Positions 36,201 through 48,200 of a DNA stretch of 64,000 nt are shown here, piece by piece. A model generated the notes under the pieces. It saw nothing but the letters and a program-made list of their open reading frames with translations, ran no database searches and had not been told where the DNA came from. Numbering within the stretch: the first letter of the stretch is position 1; the number at the start of each line of letters is the position of its first letter. This DNA comes from Cheilinus undulatus (Eukaryota > Chordata > Actinopteri > Labriformes > Labridae), in the NCBI RefSeq assembly GCF_018320785.1, contig NC_054873.1, forward strand, positions 21,418,196 through 21,482,195, read 5' to 3'. Both the position numbers and the translations under genes were made by a program.

Positions 36201-39200
36201 TTAATCATTCAGAAATGTATTTTGTCTATAGACTGTATGAACTAAGGTTGTAATGTCTGTGAGGCAACGCAAATGTATGCAAAACTCTCACCTCTAATAT
36301 AACAACATGCATATTGTGAAATAAAAATCAGCCCTGTACAGCTCTTACCAATAAAAAATGAGCTATAGGCTATGCTCACAACACACTTAAAGTGACCCAA
36401 ATCTGATTTTTTGCTCATACACAACTCCTATATAATTTTTTTGACAGTGTAAACAGCGCAAGTCACATCGAATCGGACATTTTTCAGATCCGATTCAGAC
36501 CACTTTCGTATGTGGTCATATCTGATATTCGACTGCAGTGTGAACAAGCCAAAGAAAAAAACCTGATCCAAGCAAAAGATTAGAATTTAGCACTGGAGCC
36601 TGCAGTGTGAAAATAGCTTTAAAGTCCCAAACAGTTTTTGAATCAGCCTGTAAACATGATTATTTCTGCTGTTAAATATGAATATATTATATGGGACCTA
36701 ATGTGGTTTTCTTTGCTTTAGCAGCCAGCCTCCGGTGGACAACCAGTAAACTGCAGTTTTTCACAATTCTGCATTGGCTTCCATTTTCAACACCATAGCT
36801 AGCTTTTTTCTTTTGCCTTTTTATGAGGATCAGAAGAAAGATTAAAGTATGATATCTGCATGATAAACATTTCGAAGATACAATTTTGTTACCTTTTGAC
36901 AGAGCCAGGTAAGCTTTTATGCTAGTTTGCTCTCTGCTAGGCCAATGCCAGTTTGCATAGGAATTTACAGCTTGATGTAGATTATATAGACAATAAAATA
37001 GTGTCATTATTCTCATCTAAAGATGGCGTAGACAGAGAAAGTGGAAGAAATGTTTATTGCTCCAAATATACTATTCTTTCTATTTCTTTGAATAAATAGC
37101 TTTCAGCATCACTTAACAAAACTCAGCTCATAAGAGGCTGTACGATCAGAGCTGAAAATAACTTTGACAAGTACTGAGCACAGAGCCAAATCAGGCAACT
37201 GACCCACTATAAGATAAGGGTTTTAATCTCTACTGCATGTCTGCCATTCACCACCTATTCAGGTCAGAGTCCAGCTAAGTTTACAACAAGAGGCAAATTG
37301 AGCAACATGTGAAGCAGAAGGAAACCTGTAGCTATGTCATGCCACCAGAAAGATGCCTTTGTTTGTTTAATTTACATAGCTAGGTTTCTCAGGGAGCAGC
37401 TGCAGAGGATTGAGCATGCTCAGATAAGTTCTAATCAGAGGTTTCATCGGTAGAATTACCTCATTCTTGGCCTCGCTGTCATTGTAACACTCGTGTTGAA
37501 TGTAGGCAGCACCGAGGACCTGCAGCTCAGGGTCAGGCTCGCGCAGGTTCTGCACAGCAGTCTGCATGTCCAAAGAGTTGATCCTGTCGGAATAACAAAC
37601 AAACACAATTCAACCAGAGAATTTTAAACATTTAATTATGCAATTACACAGCTGCTATGCATGGTAGCACAAAATATCTTTCGAATGCCAGAATGAAAAG
37701 CAACAGAGGGACCACAGTAATTATCCAAAGATGATTTGTTTCTGGTCTGCAGAGCTGAATATCTTCCAAATCGCACAGTGGTCTACATATCTGCTCAGCT
37801 AACCACACGCTGTGGGATGTGTGAAATGTGAGGCCTGAAACTGAGATGCCACACCCAAAACCAGTCCTGCCACTATGCAGCCAACTCCCTATCTGCAGCT
37901 ATTAGGAAATGCACTGTTCCCATTACACACTCCTTCGCTAAGACCTCCTGACATACTACATAGTGATGTTTCACTGATTATCACTGACGTGCTGAACAAA
38001 TTCAACAAACTGAGCCAACAGAGTCAACAGAGTGAGTCAGACGGTCATCTCAATCATTCTGAGATAAGATTATTAAAAGATAAGAATAGCTTCATAGTTT
38101 TCTTTTTGGCTCCACATCATATAAAATCCCTAAAACCATCATTGTGTCTGTCCATTGTTGTCGTCCAATTGTTCTTCATATAGCTCAGAAATGCTAACAA
38201 ATATCTACGTAAACCTTGTGTTTTTTTAACAGCTTGTGGCTGTTGTTTTTCACTTGATGTAACTCAATCAAATAGGAGATGTAAGGGGGACTATTTTCAG
38301 CTGTGGGTAAATACTCATTTGTTGGGCTGATGAGTATTTACAGAAGCAGAAAAATACACTTGGGATAGCCTCAAAACAAAAATACAACTCCCAAAAGTGA
38401 GCTCACTGGTTTATTTTTAGTAGTTTAGGACAACAGAGGTGCTGACGATTAAGCTGCTTTATTTCCAGATTTTCTGGCGCAGGTAATTCTTATTTTCACC
38501 GGCAGTTATGGATGGTTTTTAGCTTTTCATATGGTTTGTTGACAGGGAAAAGTTAAAGAGCATAAAGGATGACATAAGGAAGCTATTTTGTTATATCACA
38601 TGTTTTAAAGCTATAAAAATCTCTCTTTTTAGGATAGACAGCGTCGAAAAGGTCAAAGCTTTAAAACGTGTCAATTCTTTAGTATTTTTTTTTTAATTAA
38701 AGGGAAAGCACTGTCTATATTTCTTCAACATGTTTACACGTTTTAGCCTACGTATTTGTGCATTTAAGACAGGGTGCAGGTGTTTTCCTGCACTTTCGGT
38801 AAGTAAATCACAAAACATTCAATGCTGGGTGGAAAAACTAGCTTTTGTCTTTGTTGCTGTGGTATCGAAATAAACATCAAAATAGTTTGATTTTTATTAG
38901 TATTATATCTAAATTTAAAAATCTGATAGAGTGACCACACAATTGGAGAAAAACACCAGACTTGTGTTTATTTTACTCATCTTATCAAAACAAAAATAGT
39001 GCTCTGATTCATTTTTGGGGTTACTGATGTTCACTTATCATTTAAAGACACTAAACACTAAATATTTGTCAGGACTAGTATGAAAATATGAGCCATGTCA
39101 TAACATGTGGTATTAATTAGGGGTTGATCCATATTAATTTTTTTATTCCAATATTGATTATCATAACATGAATCTGATCACTGTAGCAAATGAGTTAGCA

Positions 39201-42200
39201 AGGATGTCTGATGATAACTCACAAATGTCTAGACCCACAAGAATTAAATGGTCAGAAACTGATTATGAATTGTCTTACATCTGTTTATTAAAAGCTGATT
39301 ATAAAATAAGCAAAATTAATAATCTAATACCAGGTCTACTCAGAACTAAAAATGGTACAGGAAAGGCAACAGGAAGTGACGATCTAAGCCACTGCGGCTT
39401 CAGTGTGGATTACTTGTTACTCGTCATACGTAGCCAATCAGATATGGTGGCTTTTCCGCTACACTGAGCAGCTTGGTGCTACTTGGTTTGACTCGGCAGG
39501 GCTCAGTGCAGCAGGGGATTTGCTTTTTTAACGCAACCGAGCTACCCATCTGAGGGCATGTCTAAAGTTGATGACGCAGTGGTTTGAGTCGATGATGTTA
39601 AACAGCTGTGCTTCAGTAAGGATTGTTTTGTTCCCCAAGAAGAAGACCAATTGTTTCTACTTCAGTTTTTCTTCTTCTATTTGTAATTTGGCAGATATTT
39701 CAAAGTTTGGTGCAGCGACTTGTGCTTAAGGAGCCTCCGAATGATGACGAACTGTTGTGACATCACCACTGCGCACTTGGAGTCAGGGAAGGTGCACTTT
39801 GGCCCTGCTCCAGAGCAGAACCATTCTAACTGTAGCTCCATCTAAGCCCAGCACAGCCAAACAGGTGATGGGAAAGTGATTCAGCATGGCTTGGTTTGGA
39901 TCAGCACAGCCAAAAAGTCATAGAGGAAAATTTCTGAATAGTGTTGTGGGCAGGGTTTTGGGTAAGACTGTGGTGTTAAACAGAGCCCGAGAGAAGACAA
40001 TCGAGCCAAAGCAGTGCACTTCTTAATCTAATCTGTAAAATAAAATGCCGGAACAGATAATCATCCAAAATCAGTTGATCCCTCTAATTAAAAAAATACA
40101 ATTAGAAATAATTAGTGACTGTTTGAGTTGTTAAGTGGTACATCCTATTCTGATTATGGGACAAAGGGGGCGCTCCGTCAGGAAGGAAAAGTTGTTGTGA
40201 CCTCTGTTGTGTGCGCTGAAAAAGTTGTGCCATTAAAGAAGTATGTTCAACGAGAAGTCGTTGTCATCGTAGATAATGAGCTAACATGAGTTAAGTAAGC
40301 TTCTTACGCGCTGAGGTTGCCCGTGCTGGCTCCGACCTCATACTGCCCTCCGAAGATGTCCACTCCCCTCCCCACACTCTGCATGCTTTTGACAGACGTG
40401 GTACGGGACAGGGTACCCGGACGCTGCATTATCAGGTTGCCTTGGGAAGCAGAGGACACTCCCTGTGCAATGAATCCTCTGTCCACTCGGTCTATCCCTC
40501 CGCCATAGACACCTGAGACCTGCTGTGTGGTTCCAGACATGGATCCCATGCTCATCCGGTTGTTTCGGTTTGTAATCCTGCTGATGGTGCGGTGGGCGGG
40601 ACCTTTGAAGGAGTGTTGCTGGACAATCTCTGTCTCTCCTGCCATCATCCCTCCACCACGGGAAAGAGTGCCACTGAGAGATCGACGCATGGTTGGGACG
40701 TTGTCCCTCATCTGGCAGACGTAGCCGTTGCTGTTGGTTCTGATGAACTGGTTATTGATGGTGGCGTCCCGGTCTGACACTAAGCTTCCAGCGTCGCTGC
40801 CATCCACAACCCAGGTATTTCCCTGTGCCCTCATTGTGGGCATGGACATGGTTTCTTGTGTCCTAGGAATGCCTTGGTAGCCCCCCATGCGTATGTCTTC
40901 TTGGTAATAACTACCACCTCCACCACTGAAGCCACCGCCTCCACCCCCGACACTGATCTTGTGGAACTGGGCAAGGTCAGGGCCGGCAGACCGGGCACTG
41001 AAGCCCATCTTCTGAGATATACGAGGACCCTGGAGACACAGGAAGACACCACAGTTACAATCAAATGTGTGATATGTGAAATTCATTAGTTCATTCATTA
41101 GTATGTAGTCAGTGTACTGTAGGTGTAGAGGAAGCTGTTGTGAGTCACTGCATATCAACAAAAACTGCTACTAAATTTGTCAACAAGGATGTTACTAACA
41201 GTCAGGAAACAGAGGTCATACCATCTTTTTTGGATGGGACAGCTGAGAGAGAGAGACAGGAAATTTGGGGAGAGAAAAAAGGGGAAGGCATTCACCAAAC
41301 AGCGCCAAGACTGGGATTTGATTCTGTGACTGGTGACCAGAGAACTATTGCCTCTGAATATGGGGGCCTGCTCAAACCAGCACTCTTAACGGACACCTTT
41401 TAAGTATATTAAGTGTGATTAATTTCCAGCCCTAATGAAACAATACAACTCATGAAGGAGAGGAGAGATTAATGTTTTAAACAGTGGGGTTGCCAGACTT
41501 TCTTGTATTTGATACTTTTCAATACCAGCTGTTGAAGAGAGCTTTAACTTTATTGATAGATCATGTTAAAAACAAAAGCTTTGCAATAATTGTTCATCAA
41601 AAACAAGAAAGTTCTGTTGTTTGGGAATCAAAATAGGTAATGATATTTTTACTAGCAACATATCCAAGTTAAAATTATGGTACATACAACCCTAAAATAA
41701 AACATCCTATCATTTAAGAGCATGTTGAAAATGTCTGTTTAGCTCAGAACTCAAACACCTGTCTCTCACAGTTGAATCATTAAAATCAAGGAATCTAGAA
41801 GGAGGACTTGAAAACCCTGAGCTGATCTCATCGCAGCCTCCTGTGAAATACCACACGTACTGAGTCCAGGCTGACCCATCCTGACACCAGCAGAGGGGTG
41901 GTGACTGTGCTCTGGGTTTTTTTTTTTTTACAGCGTCTATTTAAGTCACACATTACATGATCAGCTGATTATTTCCACAGGATGTGCTAATGCATGCTGA
42001 GTGTAAGATAATGCTGCTCACCATTGTTTTGGAGCCCGAGTACATGTAGGAGGATCTAGTGGTGAAGCCCGGGTTGTAGGTCTGGTATCTCATTGTTGAA
42101 GATCCGCCAAAGTCTGGAAGGAAGCAGAGACACAGAAAAAGTCATTAACACTTACATCTCACAGCTACAGAATATTTGTGAAGCTTAAATGGAAGACAAA

Positions 42201-45200
42201 AAAGTCTGTTACAACCTTTTGATTTAGCATTAAACAGACAATAAATGACATGTTCATGCTTACGTCTTACTTTTTAAGTCTTTTCAAGCTACATGAAACT
42301 GTTCTTGCAGATAATTTTGGTTGATACTGTTGAACAAAAATAACAATGAAAATTTAACACCGGGCTCTCTAAATAACATGATGAAATCCCATTAAAAGCT
42401 CTCAAGAAAAAAAAACCTGCAGCTGATACATACTTTTCCATTTTTTTGCAAGAAAGGATGTCTGAGGTGTCATCAGTCTGGAAGCTTGAATCAGCAGCTG
42501 ATTGTGTCTCTGATGTTTACGTAAATGACTACTGAGAGGTCAAGAGTGCATGACAATTCAACTAACATGTTATTAGCAAATTCTGAGGTCATCCATCAGC
42601 AAAGACAAATGTTGGGACTTTTATTTTATTGGTTTTAATTCACACAAGGACGGTAGTCGATCAGAAGAATTTAAAGAAAAACATGGACTCTTTGAAAGTT
42701 GTTTGTAAAGCCAGCCTATAACATATGTAGAAAATAAAGCATGAGGTCAACCATGAATGGTCAAGGAAAAAAATAAGAAAATTCCAATGTTTCCAAAAAG
42801 ATCAGCATTTATTTATGTTCCTTTCATTTTCATTTAATTTCAAGTAATTATATCTGAAACTGTCTTCATCATCTAGCATTTCTTCTCTTTGGTTTTATGA
42901 AAAGCAAACAAGTAAAAGTGTGGAGAATGTTCTGAATGTACGAAATGCCACAATGATGGTAGATTTAATCTCAGCATGGCGGCTTTAACAAGGTGTCACG
43001 CCTGTTTTATTTCCAACAATGACCTACATGAAAGACATACTGTACTGTTTGAATAGCAGGTGTCAGGTAGCACTGGGGACTAAATATTCAATGGTAAACA
43101 GCAGGACCTGACCAGTCACCATCTCCGAGTCTCTGGTTACTCTTCACTTCGAGAGCAGCAGCACATCTAACACACAAAGACACGCACTCGACCGTCACAA
43201 CACAGAGTGTGTGAATGCTTTGCTCTAAAAACGGCAGAAAGAGTGACCTGACGGGGAAGAGGTGACTGTGATGGCAGCCATCAAAGAAAATGTTCATCAA
43301 GACAGCAGGCTAAGGCGACAGCTTACTGATTTCAGTGTGAACCAAAGGCATGTCCTACAAAACAACCACACAATGTCTAATTGGTTATGTAATTCTTAAT
43401 CTTGTTGCAAAAGATTTTCATTGGAATTAATTAAAAATCCTATCACTTACTTAAAGATCAGAGAAACAGACTTGGAGAGAAATATTATTGCTGTCCTGAC
43501 AGGGATACAAACTTACAAAAAAGACTCTCAAAACCGGCCCATATATGGCTAAAACCTTTAGCCAAATGCTGACACATCTGCTTTCAGGTAGGAGAAATAA
43601 GCCTTTGAGGTGTGGTAAGGGAAAGTTCCTTCCAGTTTAGCAGGAAGAAAAAATGCTCATCTATCTTATGAAATCAACATATTTTAGTCAAATCAACACC
43701 TAAATTTATCAAAGTGGTTTCAGTGTCCAAACACATGAAGTTACTACAATTCAAACCATGTGCTAATAATTTTCTGTTTGGTTAAAAAAGGTCAGAATGT
43801 GCAGTGAATGTTGTTTACAGACGCTCACAAATAACATCACTCACTTCTTAAAATGTTTAACTTGATGTTCAGAGATTAAAGCAGGAGCTGCATGTAAAGG
43901 CTTATTTTTGATGAGCTAGCATATTGCATGCACAGATGGTAAAGTGTGATTTTGCTGTTTTTAGTAGGAAACGGTCAGTAAATAAACTTGGGTGACCGAC
44001 CCAAGTATCATCAATATGGGAGAAACACTGAAATATTTACCATTTATTAACCTCAACCTACTGCAAACATGTAACCTGTTTTGTCATCCTTTCTGCAACA
44101 TGGTCAAAAGATTTCCTGTTGACCTTTTAAAAGTGTCAGATGAAAAATTGTCTTTGTTCCCTGATGTGATGAGTCAGGATGCAAGCATTTGTTATTAAGC
44201 ACTAAACCTAAATCCTGGTAAACTATTGTGTTAATACTAGGACTGGGCAATTAATCAAAATTTAGATTAAATCACTTAAATGGCTGCTACAATTTTCAAA
44301 TCCTAGATTGTGCAATTTTTTTTTACCTGAAATCTGTGTAAAAAAATACCGTTTTATATGTTCTGTTATTTTCTAGAATAGTTTTCAATAAACCCTACTT
44401 TCCTAATTTTTATACGTTTTTGTTTATTAGACAGGAATAACAGAAACAATCACTCCTTCCATAAAACAATTCATACTGAAATTTCAACATGAGTCAAAAT
44501 CATAACAATCTGATATTTTTCCGAGAGCTTAGTGATTTAGAAGAAAATGTTAAGCCTTCGTTAAATCTGTTGTGTTGGTTATAATAATGAATCATTTATT
44601 CCTTGTACTTGCTCAAAAATGCACAAGAAAAGGAACATAAAAATCAATCACACAGCAATGTTGGGGAAAAAACGCAATTAGATTTTTTTTTCCCAGCTCT
44701 CCAGTTAAGCTCTAGTCAATACCAAGGCTATTATAGTTAACTAAAACTAACTAAATAACTAAAACTAAAATGTAAAAATCATTTGAGTTAACTGAAACTA
44801 AATAAAAACTAAGCTTTACAAATAAAACAAAAGTTAACTAAAACTGTATTGTGTGCAAAACTAACTAAAATTAAATAGAATCAGGGACAAAATCTCCTCA
44901 GTTTCAGTTTTTGATACTAGCATACTGACTGAAATGAACACCCAAGCCTGGAGAGAGAAACTGCCTGATTTAAATGAAGACAGCTTCACACAATGGTCAT
45001 TTTAGGTCTTGAGTTGTATACCAACATTGAGATTGAATAATTATAGTGAAAAGTGAAGAGCCCCTTTGGATGTTGCCAAAGCAGGTATCCCACATTGCCG
45101 ACAAAATTAAAACTAACACTAAAACTAATAAAAACTAAACTATAACTAAGGATTTTTGCAAAATAAAAACTAAACTGAACTAAAAAAAAACAGCAGTAAA

Positions 45201-48200
45201 AAACGAAACTGAAATTCAAAACAAAAGGTAAAAACTAAACAAAAATTAAAACTAATGAAAAATCCAAAACCATTATAACCTTGGTCAATACTATGAATCT
45301 TTTGCAATGTTCTGAAAGGTGTGCCAGAGCACAGCAGCACCTTTAAACACATTCATAGTCATACTGCAACAGTAGGACATTAACATGTCTCTGTCTTTCA
45401 ATCAGAAATAAACTGTGCTTTAGATCAATGATATTTAAAATAATAATTCTGATGTTAAGCATGCTCACCAAGTGGGTAAACACCTTTACTTACCATGTTA
45501 GCATGCTATCATCTGCTAATTAATAATAAATGCTATTAGGACTTCCAGGTTTCCTTGGTGTTTTGTTTCACAACAAAGGGGTCTTTGTGATATAGATATG
45601 CATCAAAGGGACAGGCTGGGAGTTAAACCTGCACCCCATCTGTAAACTGTAGCCTCAGTAAATGTGGTGCCTTCTTTTAAAATGAGCTACACCTGCACCC
45701 AGATGAAAATCAAATCATGGTCTGATGATGGTACTGCATAAAGTTTACCAATTACTTTATCAAACATCCCGATTGAGAAACAGTGTAACTATATAAAAAG
45801 CAAGTTAGATGTCTGTGCAGCACAAAAAACAAGCCGATCCACCACAAAACAGCTCATCCTTCATGGATGATTAATAAAATGGGACTGAAAATAATTGTCT
45901 TATCAGTGCATTTTGGATCAAAGTGTAGAGGGAGGAACACACCCGTTCCTTTCACCACAAAGAACAATCTAACAGGTGACCTGCTGACAGTGTTTGAACA
46001 ACTACAAAGCTCCTTCAAGCTGTGGCAGGAGATGTGAACAAGATGTCAATATCGAATCCAGGCCACACTGATCATATTTCAAAACTAACTAAGGTCTGCC
46101 TCGAGGGAGCTCAAACACTCAGTGATGTCAGAACGCTGACCTAACTTCAACACAAGCTCAGCTAAAACAACCAAATAGTTTAAGAAAACAAAGACAGTTT
46201 TCTAAGAGCTTCCGAGCTACAAGTTCATCTCTGTTGACTTTTAGTAGGTTTTACACTCCTTATCTAAGCACAAAGAAGCAGAGAACTTCCTACACTTAAA
46301 AAGCACATGAGCACACACACGAGCACGCAAAAACCAGTTGGTAAAGACCGCCACCGATGCGTCTCTTGGCCTGTCCCCAACCCAACCGCGGCAACGCCTA
46401 ACACACCTTTACAATGCAGCAAACACACCTTAAAACCTCCGTTAGCGATAAACTTTCAACATTTTTTCTCTTCTGTTGTCTAATTCAAAACCAACTTGAA
46501 GCCAAGACTTCCCACACATGTACAGTCTTATTCCCGCTCTCAGTTTCTGCTCAGACTTGTCCATCTGCGAAAACGGATAAATTACTCCTATGAATTTCCC
46601 TGAGATAGCATGATGCTTCTCTTGCGCATCTTCTGGGTGTTTTGTGGCACACATAATGAGCTTCCACAAGCCACTAAAATGATAGCTGTTGTTTTCTGAG
46701 GAATTCTTCTCTCCCTCTAGTGCAGGTTTCAAAAAGATGATGGACACAACGTGGCAGCATTTTATGACTGGCTGTACGTTTCCCTCCAGGCACAGCCCAG
46801 GGCAATGGACTTAAACAGAGATAACAAAACATCCCACTGAGTCATGTGCTCATACATTGTGGCCATGTTTGAGGTGGAAGAGGTAACTGACAACTGAAAT
46901 GACGGCAGAACAAGACAGTGACCCACTTAGCAAAGGTGTTATGTCCTTTTCTACATTCCAGTCATTAAACTGGCACGAACAGTATGTTTGTTTCAGTTGA
47001 GGCAGGTATTGTTGGCGCCTCTGGGAAATACTTAAACTTGAAAAATGAGAAACTATTCTTCTTCTACCACAAAGACTGAATCTAGAGGTCAAAGCTGCTC
47101 TGCCCGCACACTGTAGTTTAAGGGGGATCACAATGAATTATGGGACAAGAAGGAATGTCCTCATGCATCGCACAACAACAAGAAGGCAGGAGCAGGGTTT
47201 TAGTCGGCACACACTCAGTGCTCTGTATTTTAACACTTATTCTACTCCTTAAATATAAAATCATCAAATATTTTAAGCTAAGATATTTTTTTGAAACCAC
47301 ATGCTTTTAACTTTGCAACCTCTGTTATTTAAATTATCAACAATATTGAAAAGTACCGAGCTTTTACAAACATCTGTTTAAGATAGGGTTGTGGAATATT
47401 ATTGGCATGATATCCATATCGGCAGATGTTAGCTAGCAATGTTACGGTGTCATTTAGCAGACAATTTCATCAAAAGTAGAGGGGGGTCTGGCTGGAGACC
47501 GTGCATCGCTGATGGCCACTCTCACGGACATTTCATCTGAGACGCCGTATATCTCAAAGGAATTTTCATATTTTTGCTGGTACCATGTATTTCAAGTTTT
47601 AGATTTTTTTAAATTAAACTTTATCCATAAACAAAGTCTGGCAGTTACACTCCTGAAATAATCCCACTGCAAACATAAATACCTGAGCAGCATTTCATTA
47701 ATAAAACAAACAAGGTCAGAGATCTAATCCAGGAATAAATAATGTGTAGATATGTTTTTTTAAGTAGTTACATGAATGACGGCTTGGTTAAGCTTTGTTA
47801 GCTTTAGCTGACAGCCTCAAGTTGATTGGTCAATTAATTGGTCGATGACCTCATGTCCAACCAAAATCCAATGGGTTGAACAATCGCACGTGCTGGAATT
47901 GGAAGAACCCATTTTTTGCAGGGGGGAGAAGGGAGACGTCATGTGTTTTTATTTTTTCAGTTATCTAGTGTTACAAAATATAATTTATAAAAAAATAACT
48001 ATGAATATAACTATTCAAATACAATTTACCCGTGCCTTTAAGGGTAAGTTATTACAAGTTAAATACCCAGACAGTCAAACCAGCGTCACCAGGACCCTCC
48101 CACCTTAGAGGAGAGCAAAGCCTGTAAAGCACGTTTATACTTCATTTCCCCTTAATCGACAACATGTCGAAAAAGTCAGCAGTGTGGCAACATTTTGTTA

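Noticed and set aside
40317-41089. Several plus-strand open frames
   Set aside because: Shadows of the long pkp3 exon 3 on the minus strand.
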